A stretch of DNA of 64,000 bases from Deinococcus alpinitundrae (GCF_009982895.1 NZ_WXZL01000002.1:124001-188000), one strand, 5' to 3'; positions 9,491 through 19,361 are shown, numbered from the stretch's first letter. The notes: a model not told the origin generated them from the sequence alone. Program-made: numbers and translations.

Positions 9491-9963
9491 GCGCTCAACG
9501 CCTGTTCGTTCAGCAGGTGGCTTTCCAGGCGCTCCAGGAGGCCCTGCACCTGGGCCACGTCGGCAAGACCCAGCGGCGCGAACAGGCCGCGCAGATGGGC
9601 ATGCAGCTGCGGTACGGCGCGCTGCATCAGCGCCTCGCCGGCGGGCGTGATGCCGACCTGCAAGCTGCGGCGGTCCTGCGCGCCGCGCTGGCGGGTGAGC
9701 AGTTCTTCTTGCTCCAGCCTATCGAGGATGCCGGTCAGGTTGCCGGGCGTGACGCCGAGGCGATCGGCCAGCTCGCTGGCGCTCAGCGGTTCGCCGCCGG
9801 TCTGCTGAAGCTGGCGCAGCACTCGGTACTGCGGCGCTGTGAGGCCCAGCGCCGTGACCTTGCCGGTGATGTTGCGGCTGAGAATGGTGTAGACCCGGTC
9901 GAGCGTAACCCACAACTGCACTTCGGGGGGCCGCGAGGGGGCATCGGCGAGAGAAGCGTTCAT
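9487..9963 (-). CDS. MarR-family transcriptional regulator
   Basis: A 158-residue winged-helix repressor. The DNA-binding part covers about residues 45-105: LTAPQYRVLRQLQQTGGEPLSASELADRLGV (helices) then TRQRGAQDRRSLQVGITPAGE (wing, with the family's conserved D-x-R). It sits directly upstream of, and overlaps by four bases, the MFS efflux gene, the usual arrangement for a drug-responsive repressor of its own pump. The ATG at 9963 is chosen over an upstream start at 9987 because TATATT ends six bases before it, which fits a leaderless transcript. Confidence 0.88.
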   Translation of the reverse strand: MNASLADAPSRPPEVQLWVTLDRVYTILSRNITGKVTALGLTAPQYRVLRQLQQTGGEPLSASELADRLGVTPGNLTGILDRLEQEELLTRQRGAQDRRSLQVGITPAGEALMQRAVPQLHAHLRGLFAPLGLADVAQVQGLLERLESHLLNEQALSA

Positions 9964-9969
9964 GCCAAA

Positions 9970-9975
9970 AATATA
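9970..9975 (-). promoter_or_regulatory. -10 box of the leaderless MarR-MFS promoter
   Basis: TATATT on the minus strand is followed by six bases and the ATG at 9963. The best -35 candidate (TTTAAG, 17 bases upstream) is weak. AAGTCTATAT and AAGGCTTATAT form an imperfect direct repeat across the promoter and could be part of a MarR site. Confidence 0.5.
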
Positions 9976-10029
9976 AGCCTTGACCATATAGACTTAAAGC
10001 ATCTGTCTCCGATTCAGGTACAGATTTTC

Positions 10030-10632
10030 CTAACCCACGTCCTTGGTGCCCGCGATTCCGGCCACGATGAAACTGCTCAGCACCTGCGGCAGATTGCCGC
10101 CCTCCAGCGTGTCGGTCAGGTCGGCTGCGCTGCCCTCACTCTCCAGCGACAGGCTGATGCGCTCGTAGGCCAAACTGATCAGCAGGTTCAAAATGATCGG
10201 CAGCAGGTGGGGTTGCCGCCGCACGGCAGGCAGGTCGTACAGGTTCAGACGCGTTTCGATGGCCTGCACGAAGGCGCGGCGGCGGCGGCGAAACAGCGGC
10301 CCGCCCCCGCTGTTGAGCAGCGAGAGCAGTTCGCGCTCGCGCAGTAGTAGCCGGAAGAGGGCAGCGAACGGCACCATCCCCGAATCCGGCAGCAGGGGAG
10401 AGAGCCGCTCGGGAAAGCGCTCCAGCCGGGCCTCGAAGAGGGATTCCAGCATGGTCTCGGTGGACGCGAAGTAGCTGTAGATGGTGGGGCGCGAGACCTG
10501 CAAGCCAGCTGCAATGTCGGCCATGCCCACCGCCTCGAAGCCGCGTTCGACGAACAGCCGAGCCGCGATATCCAGAATTTGTTCACGGCGCGTCTGGGCG
10601 TTGAGTCGGCGGGCCAGGACAACTTCAGTCAT
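10030..10632 (-). CDS. TetR-family transcriptional regulator
   Basis: A 200-residue TetR-type repressor. The N-terminal helix-turn-helix is clear at about residues 12-60 (RREQILDIAARLFVERGFE, MADIAAGLQVSRPTIYSYF). The C-terminal ligand domain is divergent, as is usual in the family. No obvious target gene overlaps it; the PreT-like gene lies upstream on the same strand and the MarR gene downstream. A palindrome just upstream of its start (10671-10685) suggests autoregulation. Confidence 0.9.
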   Translation of the reverse strand: MTEVVLARRLNAQTRREQILDIAARLFVERGFEAVGMADIAAGLQVSRPTIYSYFASTETMLESLFEARLERFPERLSPLLPDSGMVPFAALFRLLLRERELLSLLNSGGGPLFRRRRRAFVQAIETRLNLYDLPAVRRQPHLLPIILNLLISLAYERISLSLESEGSAADLTDTLEGGNLPQVLSSFIVAGIAGTKDVG

Positions 10633-10670
10633 AGCGGGCAGCTTAGCAAAAAAAACCTACATGCCGTCAC

Positions 10671-10685
10671 TTGACAAAGTGTCAA
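10671..10685. promoter_or_regulatory. Palindromic operator candidate upstream of tetR
   Basis: TTGACA, three bases, TGTCAA: a perfect inverted repeat about 40 bases upstream of the TetR start. The TTGACA arm can also serve as a -35 box on the minus strand, so a bound dimer would block transcription of the regulator. Confidence 0.5.
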
Positions 10686-10737
10686 TAATTATCGATGCTT
10701 TAAGGGTGACTGACTGACCGGACCAGAATTACGTAAT

Positions 10738-12099
10738 TCAAACGTTGACCACCACTGGTACACCTTCCAACGCCCTGCTGATGCTGGCCGCCGCCAGCTT
10801 GCCATCCTGGACCGCCATCACGGTGCTGGCGCTGCCGCGCACCCGGACGCTGTCGCCCGCCGCCCAGACACTCGGCAGATTGGTGCGCAGCTCGTCATCG
10901 ACCTTGATGTAGCCGCCCTCCAGTTGCAGACCCAGCACGGCGGCCAGGGCGGGCTTTTCCTGCCCGATGGCCTTGATGACGCTGTCGCAGGCGATGACGA
11001 ACTCACTGCCCGCTACCGGCTGGGGGCGTGGTCGGCCCGAGGCGTCCGGCTCGGCCAGCGCCATCTTCACGCATTTGAGGCCTGTTACCTGTCCGCCCTC
11101 GCTCAGCACTTCGACCGGCTGGGTCAGGAAGGTAAAGCCGATGCCCTCATGCAGCGCGAACTCGTATTCGTGGCGGTAGGCGGTCATCTCGGCCTCACTG
11201 CGGCGGTAGACGATGACGACCTCGGCCCCGGCGCGGCGGGCCATGGTGGCGGCGTCGATGGCGGTGTTGCCCGCCCCGACGATGACAGCCCGGCCGCCCG
11301 GTGCCAGGCGCTGCGGCTCCAGCTTGGCCCGCTCGATAAATTCGAGACCGTCGATGAGATGCTCCTCGCCGGGAATCCCCATCGCCGGAACCGCGCCCAG
11401 GCCCAGCGCCAGCAGCACGGCGTCGTGTTCGGCCAGCAGGATGTCGAGGTCGGCTGCGCCGCTGAGTTCGCGCTGCGTCTGCACGTCCACGCCCAGCGCT
11501 TTCACGGCCTGCACCTCACGCTGCGCGACCTCCAGCGGTTCGCGCAGGCTGATGATGCCGTAACTGCTCAGCCCGCCCGCCAGCTCACGCTTTTCCAGCA
11601 AGGTCACGGCGTGCCCGGCCTTGGCGAGTTCGGCGGCGGCACTGATCCCAGCGGGGCCGCTGCCGACGACGGCCACGCTCCTGCCGCTGCTGGGGCCTGC
11701 TTTGAACAGCTGCACGCCGCGCTCCTGCACGTGGTCGACGGCGTAACGCTGCAAGCGGCCAATCTGAATCGGGGTGTGGTCGGCCCCCAGCACGCAGGCC
11801 CCCTCGCAGAGCTCCTGCACCGGGCAGACGCGGGCGCAGGTGCCGCCCAGGAAGTTGGCTTCCAGAATGGTGCGTGCCGAGCCGCGCAGGTTGCCGGTAC
11901 TGATCTTGCGGATGAAGGTGGGAATGTCGATGTGGGTGGGGCAGGCGTGCAAGCACGGCGCGTCGTAGCAGTACAGGCAACGGTTGGCTTCCACGCTGGC
12001 TTCATGGGCGCTCATGGCGGGCAGCAGTTCCTGCCAGGCGCTGCCGCCGGGCGAGAGTTCGGCGGAGAAGACCGGGGCATGCTCGGGGAGTGACATCAC
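10738..12099 (-). CDS. preT: PreT-like NAD(P)-dependent flavin oxidoreductase
   Basis: A 453-residue member of the glutamate-synthase small-subunit/PreT group. The N-terminal domain carries two cysteine clusters for iron-sulfur binding (CLYCYDAPCLHACP near 41-54; CARVCPVQELCEGAC near 88-102). An FAD-binding GSGPAG motif lies near 146, and a second nucleotide-binding GAGNTA motif near 275. PreT moves electrons from NAD(P)H to PreA in reductive pyrimidine degradation, but no preA lies next to it here, so the partner and reaction are open. The ATG at 12099 has GAGGTG upstream. A perfect palindrome, GAATTACGTAATTC (10726-10739), covers the stop codon. Confidence 0.8.
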   Translation of the reverse strand: MMSLPEHAPVFSAELSPGGSAWQELLPAMSAHEASVEANRCLYCYDAPCLHACPTHIDIPTFIRKISTGNLRGSARTILEANFLGGTCARVCPVQELCEGACVLGADHTPIQIGRLQRYAVDHVQERGVQLFKAGPSSGRSVAVVGSGPAGISAAAELAKAGHAVTLLEKRELAGGLSSYGIISLREPLEVAQREVQAVKALGVDVQTQRELSGAADLDILLAEHDAVLLALGLGAVPAMGIPGEEHLIDGLEFIERAKLEPQRLAPGGRAVIVGAGNTAIDAATMARRAGAEVVIVYRRSEAEMTAYRHEYEFALHEGIGFTFLTQPVEVLSEGGQVTGLKCVKMALAEPDASGRPRPQPVAGSEFVIACDSVIKAIGQEKPALAAVLGLQLEGGYIKVDDELRTNLPSVWAAGDSVRVRGSASTVMAVQDGKLAAASISRALEGVPVVVNV

Positions 12100-12182
12100 A
12101 GCACCTCGCTGGGGGAAGAAGGAAACGGCGGCAGAACTGCGGGCCGGTTCACGCCCTCACCGGAGCTGAATTAACCGATGCT

Positions 12183-12204
12183 CCAGGGTAGGGGCCTGCC
12201 CTGG
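12183..12204. promoter_or_regulatory. Inverted repeat between preT and the LacI gene
   Basis: CCAGGG (12183-12188) and CCCTGG (12199-12204) pair with further inner pairing (AGG/CCT) to form an almost unbroken 22-base hairpin in the divergent intergenic region. It could be an operator for either gene; no protein can be assigned. Confidence 0.3.
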
Positions 12205-12289
12205 GCACGTCAAGTTCGGGGTGCGGTGTTCAGGCGTTTACCAGTCAATCTCCCATCTCCACTGACCGGGCATGTGTAACACTGCGGCC

Positions 12290-13318
12290 ATGAAGGTCAG
12301 GATCAAGGAGGTGGCCGCCGCCGCCGGGGTCAGCGCCGCGACGGTGTCGAAGGTCCTTTCCGGGCGCGCTGCCTACGCCGTGCAGGCCGAGACGGCCCGG
12401 CGGGTGCGTCAGGTGGCGCTGGACCTGGGGTATGTGCCCGACGTGGCGGCGCGCAACCTGCGGACCCGGCAGACTGGACAACTCGGGGTGGTGCTCGAAG
12501 CGGTGGAGCCGTCCGAACCGGACCGTCTGCTCGGCGGCCTGACGACCTCCGGTGCGGTGCGCCGCACCTTCGACGGCGCGATCATGGCGGGCCTGAGCGA
12601 CGCGGCACGCGAGTGGCAGGTGCCTGCCCTGGTCGTCTATCCGGGCGTCGGGCAGTTTCAGACGTACCTCGACGGCCGGGTCGACGGGCTGCTGGTGAGC
12701 TGCAATCCGCTGCGTGGCCATTATCTGCTGAGTGAGCTGGCCAAGCTGCCGATGCCGGTGGTGGCGCTGTGGACCGAGGCGGTGCCGCCGGGCGTCAGCA
12801 TGGTGGATGTGGACCACCAGGGCGGCGCGCGACTGGCCGCTGAGCACCTGCTGGCCCTGGGGCATACCCGCATCGCCTTTTACGGCGGCGGGCAGGCCAG
12901 CGGCGTCGAACATTTCCAGCGCCGGGAAATGGGCTACCGCCAGGCCCTGAACGCTGCCGGACTCACGCCGCGCCCGGCCATTCACCAGGGTGACGTGCTG
13001 GTCGAAGCGGTGCGGCGCGGCGAGGTGAGCGCCGTGTTCGCCGAAACCGACCTCGGCGCGGCGGCGGCGGTGCAGGCCCTGACCCGCGCCGGACTGCGGG
13101 TACCGGACGATGTCTCGCTGGTCGGCTTCGACGACATCCTGGGAGCCGAATACATCGCGGGTGGGCTGACCACGGTCTATCACCCCGCCGCCGAAATGGC
13201 CGCGCGGGGCGTCCGGGTGCTGCTCGACCGGCTCGGCGGCGCGGCTGCGACGCGGACGCTGTTGCCCACCCGCCTGATGGTGCGGCGAAGCACCGCACCG
13301 TTCAAGATTCGCGGCTAG
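12290..13318 (+). CDS. LacI-family repressor, probably of xylose genes
   Basis: A 342-residue LacI/GalR-type regulator. The N-terminus MKVRIKEVAAAAGVSAATVS is the helix-turn-helix, followed by a hinge (NLRTRQTGQLGVV) and a periplasmic-binding-like sugar domain to about residue 335 with the usual end FDDILGAEYIAGGLTTVYHP. The ATG at 12290 is preferred over one at 12272 because the family normally begins a few residues before IKEVA. The next genes, on the same strand, are xylFHGAB; a LacI-type operator sits in their promoter region at 13423-13434. Binding xylose or a xylose product as inducer is inferred. Confidence 0.85.
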   Translation: MKVRIKEVAAAAGVSAATVSKVLSGRAAYAVQAETARRVRQVALDLGYVPDVAARNLRTRQTGQLGVVLEAVEPSEPDRLLGGLTTSGAVRRTFDGAIMAGLSDAAREWQVPALVVYPGVGQFQTYLDGRVDGLLVSCNPLRGHYLLSELAKLPMPVVALWTEAVPPGVSMVDVDHQGGARLAAEHLLALGHTRIAFYGGGQASGVEHFQRREMGYRQALNAAGLTPRPAIHQGDVLVEAVRRGEVSAVFAETDLGAAAAVQALTRAGLRVPDDVSLVGFDDILGAEYIAGGLTTVYHPAAEMAARGVRVLLDRLGGAAATRTLLPTRLMVRRSTAPFKIRG

Positions 13319-13385
13319 TGCGCCCGCCTTCGTTTAGAGGGAGGTGCGTTGTTCCGGACTGGGTGCCGACACGGTGAAGCTCCCC

Positions 13386-13413
13386 TTGACCTGCTTTAAC
13401 TGTTGTGTATAAT
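13386..13413 (+). promoter_or_regulatory. Sigma-70-type promoter of the xylose operon
   Basis: TTGACC (13386-13391), a 16-base spacer and a perfect TATAAT (13408-13413). Transcription should begin near 13420, leaving a leader of about 135 bases before xylF. Confidence 0.8.
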
Positions 13414-13422
13414 TCAAATCAC

Positions 13423-13434
13423 GAAATCGTTTTC
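13423..13434. promoter_or_regulatory. LacI/GalR-type operator
   Basis: GAAATCGTTTTC is a near-perfect palindrome with the central CG step typical of LacI-family operators (GAAAnCGnTTTC). It begins about three bases downstream of the expected transcription start, where a bound repressor would block transcription. The gene at 12290-13318 is the obvious candidate regulator. Confidence 0.7.
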
Positions 13435-13441
13435 TTTTCTT

Positions 13442-13469
13442 TGATTCGCAGGACAGAACCTGCGAATCA
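13442..13469 (+). promoter_or_regulatory. Leader hairpin or second operator before xylF
   Basis: TGATTCGCAGG (13442-13452) and CCTGCGAATCA (13459-13469) are perfect 11-base arms around six bases (ACAGAA). There is no T-run, so it is not a standard terminator. In RNA it would form a stable stem in the 5' leader; in DNA it could be a further operator. Confidence 0.6.
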
Positions 13470-13556
13470 TGGTTCTCCGCTCGCCTTTGAAGCCTGCGGC
13501 TCCTTTCCCTTTGCTGCTTCGTGTTTCGGCGCTTTGCTGCGCCACAAGGAGATGTT

Positions 13557-14600
13557 ATGAAAAGACTGGGCATTCTTTCCGCTGTTCTCGGCCTGAGCCT
13601 TCTGGCTTCCTCTGCTACTGCACAAAAGCAGGTGGTGGTGGGGGTCAGCTGGTCCAATTTTCAGGAAGAGCGCTGGAAGACCGATGAAGCCGCCATCAAA
13701 GCCCAGCTCACCAAACTAGGAGCCAAGTACCTCAGTGCCGACGCCCAGAGTTCCAATGAAAAGCAGCTCTCCGATATCGAAAGCCTGGTGACGCGCGGCG
13801 CAACCGTGCTGATCGTGCTGGCCCAGGACAGCGAAGCGGTGCTGCCTGCCATCAGCAAGGCCAAGGCCGACGGCATTCCGGTGGTGTCGTATGACCGCCT
13901 CATCGAGGATCCCTGGGCCTTTTACATCTCGTTTGACAACAAGGAAGTCGGCAGGCTTCAGGCCCGCATGATCCTGGGCGTCAAACCCAAGGGCAACTAC
14001 GCCTTCGTCAAGGGCAGCCCCAGTGACCCCAACGCCGCGCTGCTCTATGCCGGGCAGCTCGAAGTGCTCGACAAGGCCATCAAGTCCGGCGCGATCAAAA
14101 ACGTGGGCAACCAGTTCACCGAGGGCTGGAAGCCGGAAGTCGCACAAACCAACATGGAGCAGATCCTGACCGCCAACCAGAACAAGGTGGACGCGGTGGT
14201 CGCCTCCAACGACGGCACCGCGGGCGGCGCGGTGGCGGCCCTGGCCAGCGTGGGACTGGCGGGCAAGGTGCCGATCTCCGGCCAGGACGCCGACAAGGCG
14301 GCCCTCAACCGCATTGCCAGGGGCCTGCAAACCGGCACGGTCTGGAAGGATTCGCGCACGCTCGGCACCGAGGCGGCCAAGATCGCGGTGCAACTCGCGA
14401 ATGGAGCCAAGCTCAGCGCCGTCGCGGGCAGCAGCACCTTCAACGGCGGCCCCAAGAAAGTCACGGTGAACAGCATTCTGCTCAAGCCAGTGGTCATCAC
14501 CAAGAGCAACCTGGGCACGCTGATCACGGCGAAGTGGGCCACCAAGGCCGAGATCTGCAACGGCGTGACCGGCACCGCTGCGCCCGCCGCCTGCAAATAA
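13557..14600 (+). CDS. xylF: Xylose ABC transporter binding protein XylF
   Basis: A 347-residue periplasmic sugar-binding protein. The start at 13557 has a strong ribosome site (AAGGAG) and begins a signal peptide ([20 protein letters not shown]). The mature part has the XylF-type two-lobe layout: [19 protein letters not shown] near the N-terminus, [12 protein letters not shown] in the hinge region, then [16 protein letters not shown] and ISGQDAD. A C-terminal Cys pair (EICNGV, APAACK) may form a disulfide. It captures xylose for the XylH/XylG transporter encoded just downstream. Confidence 0.92.
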   Translation: MKRLGILSAVLGLSLLASSATAQKQVVVGVSWSNFQEERWKTDEAAIKAQLTKLGAKYLSADAQSSNEKQLSDIESLVTRGATVLIVLAQDSEAVLPAISKAKADGIPVVSYDRLIEDPWAFYISFDNKEVGRLQARMILGVKPKGNYAFVKGSPSDPNAALLYAGQLEVLDKAIKSGAIKNVGNQFTEGWKPEVAQTNMEQILTANQNKVDAVVASNDGTAGGAVAALASVGLAGKVPISGQDADKAALNRIARGLQTGTVWKDSRTLGTEAAKIAVQLANGAKLSAVAGSSTFNGGPKKVTVNSILLKPVVITKSNLGTLITAKWATKAEICNGVTGTAAPAACK

Positions 14601-14687
14601 CGGCGCTTGATCTCAGCTTGAGCTTGAGGGGAAAGAGGCTGCCGCTGCGCTCCTTTCCCCTTCCGCTTGCCTTTTCAAGGAGACCGT

Positions 14688-15908
14688 ATGCAGAGTGTCA
14701 AGTCTACCGCCGCGCCGCCCAGACGCCTGCTGGCCTCGTTGGGCCTGGACGCCCGGCTGGTGTTCATGGTGGCCGCCATCGCCGGAATCTGGATCGTCTT
14801 TCATGTGTTGACCGGCGGCATCTTCCTGACCGCCCGCAATCTGTGGAACCTCTCGGTGCAGACCGCCTCGGTGGGGGTCATGGTCAGCGGCATGGTCCTG
14901 ATTATCGTGATGCGCAATATCGATCTGTCGATCGGCTCGATTCTGGGGTTTACCGGCATGTTTATGGCCGTCGTCAACACCCAGCTCTTCAGTCAGAACA
15001 CCTGGTGGGCCGCGCTGCTGACCTTACTGCTGGGCCTGCTGCTCGGCGTGCTGGTGGGCGTCATTCAGGGTACTTGGATCGCCGTGCTGGGCGTGCCGTC
15101 CTTTATCGTCACGCTGGGTGGGCTGCTGATCTTTCGGGGCGGGGCGTGGCTGCTCACCAGCGGCCAGACCGTCGCGCCCCTGAGCGAGAGCTTTCAGATT
15201 CTGGGCGGCGGCCTCAACGGCTCGATCGGCGGGCTGTGGAGCTGGTTTGTCGGCGCGGCCATTATGGTGGCCATCTTGTGGGCTGATGTGCGGGTTTATC
15301 AGCAGCGGGCGCGGCGCGGACTGCCCAACCGCTCGGTGGCGCTTCAAGCGCTGCTGACTGGGGCCAGCTTGCTGCTGGTGCTGGCCTTCGTACTGGTCAT
15401 GAACAGCTACGCCGATCCGCGCAGCGGGTTGCCACGCGGCATGCCGGTGCCGGTGCTGCTGATGCTGGGGGTCACGGCCATCATGATGTGGGTGGTGCGG
15501 GCCACCCGCTTTGGCCGCTACGTGTTCGCCTACGGCGGTAACCCCGAGGCAGCGCGGCTGGCGGGCATCAACACCCGGCGGCTGACCATCATGGTGTTCG
15601 GCCTGATGGGCCTCCTGGCCGCGCTGGCTGGGGCCATCCAGTCGGCGCGGCTCAATGCTGGAACCAACTCCACCGGGACGCTGGCCGAGTTGAGCGTCAT
15701 CGCCGCTGCCGTCATCGGCGGGACCTCGCTCTCGGGCGGCACCGGCAGCATTCCCGGCGCGTTTCTGGGGGCCATTCTGATGGCGAGTCTTATCAACGGC
15801 ATGTTGCTGCTCGATCTGCCGAGTGCCTGGCAGAACGTGGTGCAGGGCCTGGTGCTGATGCTGGCGGTCACGCTGGATGTGCTGGTGCAGCAGCGGCGGG
15901 CCAAATGA
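14688..15908 (+). CDS. xylH: Xylose ABC transporter permease XylH
   Basis: A 406-residue inner-membrane permease of the ribose/xylose (RbsC/XylH) family with about ten hydrophobic segments. Family marks include [15 protein letters not shown] near the N-terminal third and [20 protein letters not shown] near the C-terminus. The ATG at 14688 is chosen because AAGGAG precedes it; an upstream ATG lacks this. Its TGA overlaps the ATG of xylG by four bases, so both are translated together. Confidence 0.92.
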   Translation: MQSVKSTAAPPRRLLASLGLDARLVFMVAAIAGIWIVFHVLTGGIFLTARNLWNLSVQTASVGVMVSGMVLIIVMRNIDLSIGSILGFTGMFMAVVNTQLFSQNTWWAALLTLLLGLLLGVLVGVIQGTWIAVLGVPSFIVTLGGLLIFRGGAWLLTSGQTVAPLSESFQILGGGLNGSIGGLWSWFVGAAIMVAILWADVRVYQQRARRGLPNRSVALQALLTGASLLLVLAFVLVMNSYADPRSGLPRGMPVPVLLMLGVTAIMMWVVRATRFGRYVFAYGGNPEAARLAGINTRRLTIMVFGLMGLLAALAGAIQSARLNAGTNSTGTLAELSVIAAAVIGGTSLSGGTGSIPGAFLGAILMASLINGMLLLDLPSAWQNVVQGLVLMLAVTLDVLVQQRRAK

Positions 15909-16672
15909 GTCTGGCGACTGGCGTACCGCTGATCGAGACGCGCGGCATCTTCAAGAGCTTCGGCGGCATCCACGCGCTCGAGAACGTGAGTGTGGCGCTG
16001 GCCCCCGGCGAGGTGCTGGGGCTCTTAGGCCACAACGGAGCCGGAAAATCCACCCTGATCAAGATGCTCTCAGGGGCTTACACCGCCGACGCCGGGCAGA
16101 TTCTGATGAACGGCCAGGAAGTCCGCCTGACCAGTCCGCGCACCGCCCAGAACCTGGGCATCGAGACGATCTACCAGAATCTGGCGCTGGCCGACAACCT
16201 GGATGTGGCCGCCAACATCTTTCTGGGCCGCGAACTGCTGCGCGGCGGGGTGCTGGACGAGGACACCATGGAACTGGAGTCGCGCAAGGTGCTCGACCGC
16301 CTGAAGGTCAACCTGCCCGATCTCAAGAAGCCGGTGTTCAACCTCTCGGGCGGGCAGCGCCAGTGCATCGCCATCAGCCGGGCCATTTACTTCAAGGCCA
16401 AGGTGCTGATCATGGACGAGCCGACCGCCGCGCTGGGGCCGCAGGAAACCGCCCAGGTCAACGAACTGATTCTCTCGCTGCGCCAGGAAGGCGTGGGCAT
16501 CTTCCTGATCAGTCACGATCTGCACGACGTGTTCGATCTGGCCGACCGGGTCACGGTGATGAAAAACGGCAAGGTGGTGGGCAGCGCCCTGACCTCGCAG
16601 ATCAGTCAGGACGAGGTGCTGGAGATGATCATTGCCGGAAAGCTGCCGCGCCGCGAGGTGCTAACACCCTAA
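15905..16672 (+). CDS. xylG: Xylose ABC transporter ATPase, single domain
   Basis: A 255-residue ATP-binding protein. Walker A is GHNGAGKST near residue 40, the signature is LSGGQRQ near 150, and Walker B is [12 protein letters not shown]. Typical XylG/RbsA proteins are about 500 residues with two fused ATPase halves; this one has a single half, like FrcA-type proteins, so it probably works as a homodimer on XylH. It overlaps xylH by four bases and is followed by xylA after about 50 bases. Confidence 0.88.
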   Translation: MSLATGVPLIETRGIFKSFGGIHALENVSVALAPGEVLGLLGHNGAGKSTLIKMLSGAYTADAGQILMNGQEVRLTSPRTAQNLGIETIYQNLALADNLDVAANIFLGRELLRGGVLDEDTMELESRKVLDRLKVNLPDLKKPVFNLSGGQRQCIAISRAIYFKAKVLIMDEPTAALGPQETAQVNELILSLRQEGVGIFLISHDLHDVFDLADRVTVMKNGKVVGSALTSQISQDEVLEMIIAGKLPRREVLTP

Positions 16673-16722
16673 TCGCCCCAAGTCCGCTTTCGTCTCTCTA
16701 CAGTTTGAAGGAAGGAGCCCGT

Positions 16723-17886
16723 ATGCCAGAGTTCACCCCCACCCCCGCCGACCACTTCACCTTTGGCCTCTGGACCGTTGGCAACGTTGGCCGCGATCCG
16801 TTCGGTGAACCCACCCGCAAGCCGCTGGGGGCGCCCTACATCGTTCAGAAACTGGCCGAACTCGGCGCTTATGGCGTCAACCTTCACGACAACGATCTGG
16901 TGCCGATCGACGCCGGCGCTGCCGAGCGTGACCGGATCGTCTCGGAATTCAAGGCGGCGCTTTCCGATCATGGTCTCAAGGTGCCGATGGCGACCACCAA
17001 TCTGTTTACCGATCCGGCCTTCAAGGACGGGGCGTTTACCTCCGCCGACGCCCGCGTGCGCGCCTACGCCCTGCAAAAAACCATGCTGAGCATGGATCTG
17101 GGTCATGAACTCGGTGCGGAGGTCTACGATTTCTGGGGCGGGCGCGAAGGCACCGAGGTGGACGCGGGCGGCAAGCTGCTCGATTCGCTGGCCTGGTTCC
17201 GCGACAGCCTCAACTTCCTGGCCGAGTACAGCGCGTCGCAGAACTACAACTACAAATTCGTGCTCGAACCCAAACCCAACGAGCCGAGGGGCGACATCTT
17301 CTTTCCCACAGCGGGCAGCATGCTGGGCTTCATCGCCACGCTGGACAAGCCCGAGCAGTTCGGGGTCAACCCGGAATTTGCCCACGACACCATGGCGGGT
17401 CTGAATTTCGCGCACGCGGTCGCGCAGGTCATCGACGCCGGAAAGCTGTTTCACATTGACCTCAACGACCAGAAGATGGGCCGCTTCGATCAGGATCTGC
17501 GCTTCGGGGCCGAAAACATCAAAACGGCGTTTATGCTGGTCAAATTGCTCGAAGACACGGGGTACGGCGGCATGAAGCATTTCGACGCCCACGCCCTGCG
17601 CACCGAGGACGAGGCCGGGGTGTGGGCCTTTGCCAAAGGCTGCATGCGGACCTACCTGATGCTCAAAGAAAAGGCGCGGCAATTCAACGAGGACAGCGAG
17701 ATTCAGGCGGCCCTCAAAGCGTACACGGTGAACGACGCCGAACTGGAAGCGCTGAGCAAATTCAGCCCGGAGAACGCCCAGGTGCTCAAGGCCCGCAGTT
17801 TCGACCGGGCCATGCTGGGCACACGTGGTCCCGGCCTGGAACACCTCGATCAGCTCACCATTGATCTGCTGCTGGGAATGCGCTGA
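16723..17886 (+). CDS. xylA: Xylose isomerase
   Basis: A 387-residue enzyme converting D-xylose to D-xylulose. The length and start ([21 protein letters not shown]) are those of the short class I isomerases of Thermus and actinobacteria. The catalytic His/Asp segment [10 protein letters not shown], the metal-binding [14 protein letters not shown] and the second metal site [15 protein letters not shown] are all present. The ATG at 16723 has GAAGGAG upstream. The stop TGA shares one base with the xylB start, so the two are translationally coupled. Confidence 0.96.
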   Translation: MPEFTPTPADHFTFGLWTVGNVGRDPFGEPTRKPLGAPYIVQKLAELGAYGVNLHDNDLVPIDAGAAERDRIVSEFKAALSDHGLKVPMATTNLFTDPAFKDGAFTSADARVRAYALQKTMLSMDLGHELGAEVYDFWGGREGTEVDAGGKLLDSLAWFRDSLNFLAEYSASQNYNYKFVLEPKPNEPRGDIFFPTAGSMLGFIATLDKPEQFGVNPEFAHDTMAGLNFAHAVAQVIDAGKLFHIDLNDQKMGRFDQDLRFGAENIKTAFMLVKLLEDTGYGGMKHFDAHALRTEDEAGVWAFAKGCMRTYLMLKEKARQFNEDSEIQAALKAYTVNDAELEALSKFSPENAQVLKARSFDRAMLGTRGPGLEHLDQLTIDLLLGMR

Positions 17887-19361
17887 TGGCAGAGGTGGTG
17901 CTGGGCCTGGACCTCGGCACCAGCGGCGTGAAGGTGGTGGCGCTGAGCGCCTCGGGCGAGCTGGTGGCTCACGCCAGTCGCCACTACCCGCTGCTGACCC
18001 CCCACCCCGGCTGGACCGAGCAGCGCCCCGAAGACTGGGCAGCGGCTACCCTGGCCGCACTGGGCGACGTGACTGGTCAACTGCGCGAATCGGGTCACAT
18101 CCCGCAAGCCCTGGGCCTCAGCGGGCAGATGCACGGCGCGGTGTTTCTGGATGCTGGGGGCGAGGTGATTCGCCCCGCGCCGCTGTGGAACGACCAGCGC
18201 ACCGGAGTGGCGGTGGCCGAGATCGAGGCCGCCATTCCGCGTGCCGAACTGATCGCCCGCACCGGCAACCGGGCCGTCAGCGGCTTTCAGTTGCCCAAGC
18301 TGCTGTGGCTGCGGCAGGCTGAGCCGGAGAACTTTTCCCGTGTGCGTCGGGTGCTGCTGCCCAAAGATTATCTCGGCTTCCTGCTCACCGGAACCTTCTG
18401 CACCGAGCCGTCCGACGCTTCAGGCATCGGGGCGCTGAATCTGGCGTCTAAAACCTGGGACAGAGATGTGCTGGACGCCCTCAGGCTGGACGTGGCACTG
18501 TTTCCCGAGGTGGTGGATTCCTGGGCGGTGGTGGGGCAACTGCTGCCGGAGATCGCCGCGCAAACCGGCCTGCCGCCGGGCCTCAGCATCGTGGCGGGCG
18601 GCGGCGACAATGCGGCGGCGGGCGTGGCGCTGGGGCTGTCGAGCCAGCGGCCCGAGCTCGGCAGCGTCAGCCTCGGCACCAGCGGGGTGCTGTTTGCGCC
18701 GCTGGCCGAGCCGACGCCTGATCCTGAGGGCCGGGTGCATCTGTTCGCCCACGCCGATGGCGGCTACAACCTGCTGGGCGTGACCCTCAGCGCGGCGGGA
18801 GCGCTGCAATGGTTCCGCGACAAGCTGGCTCCCGAAACGTCCTTTCAAACCCTGCTGGACGAAGCTGCCAGCATCGACTCTGCGGAAGGTGTCACCTTTC
18901 TGCCGTTTTTGTCGGGTGAGCGCAGCCCCCACATGAACCCCGATCTGCGCGCCAGTTTCAGTGGGCTGAGTCTGGCGCATGGCCGCCCGCAACTGGTCCG
19001 GGCTCTGCTGGAGGGCGCGGCCTTCGCGCTGGCCGACACCTACGACGTGATGCGGCCGCTCTCGGACCTCAAGACCTTGCTGGCGACTGGCGGCGGCGCT
19101 CGCAGCGCTTTCTGGCTCGGCCTGGTGGCGGGGGCGTTGAAGCTGGGCGTGCAGCAGGTGGCGCATGAACCCGGCGCGGCCGAGGGTGCGGCCATGCTGG
19201 CGATGCCTGCGGCGGGCTTTTACCCGGATGTGCAGGCCGTGATGTCGGCGCTCGCCCCGGTAGGTCAGTTGGTGCCCGCACTCAATGTGGCTGGAAGCTT
19301 GGCAAGCTATCAGGCTGAGCGCGCGAAGGTCGTTACCGGGAATCGGGTCGAGAATATATAA
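17886..19361 (+). CDS. xylB: Xylulokinase
   Basis: A 491-residue sugar kinase of the FGGY family. The N-terminal phosphate-binding motif is [15 protein letters not shown]. The region [12 protein letters not shown] and the second ATP-binding block [20 protein letters not shown] are also visible. It phosphorylates D-xylulose to xylulose-5-phosphate, the entry to the pentose phosphate pathway, completing uptake-isomerise-phosphorylate in one operon. It is the last gene of the cluster; the recombinase at 19542 is convergent. Confidence 0.95.
   Translation: MAEVVLGLDLGTSGVKVVALSASGELVAHASRHYPLLTPHPGWTEQRPEDWAAATLAALGDVTGQLRESGHIPQALGLSGQMHGAVFLDAGGEVIRPAPLWNDQRTGVAVAEIEAAIPRAELIARTGNRAVSGFQLPKLLWLRQAEPENFSRVRRVLLPKDYLGFLLTGTFCTEPSDASGIGALNLASKTWDRDVLDALRLDVALFPEVVDSWAVVGQLLPEIAAQTGLPPGLSIVAGGGDNAAAGVALGLSSQRPELGSVSLGTSGVLFAPLAEPTPDPEGRVHLFAHADGGYNLLGVTLSAAGALQWFRDKLAPETSFQTLLDEAASIDSAEGVTFLPFLSGERSPHMNPDLRASFSGLSLAHGRPQLVRALLEGAAFALADTYDVMRPLSDLKTLLATGGGARSAFWLGLVAGALKLGVQQVAHEPGAAEGAAMLAMPAAGFYPDVQAVMSALAPVGQLVPALNVAGSLASYQAERAKVVTGNRVENI

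Noticed and set aside
12600..12900. Antisense frame over the LacI gene with repressor-like Arg content
   Set aside because: The plus-strand LacI gene has a clear helix-turn-helix and full length; the antisense frame has no motif.
15877..16722. Long plus-strand frame leading into xylA
   Set aside because: It is read antiphase to xylH/xylG and simply runs in frame into xylA; the xylA start at 16723 has a proper ribosome site and family N-terminus.
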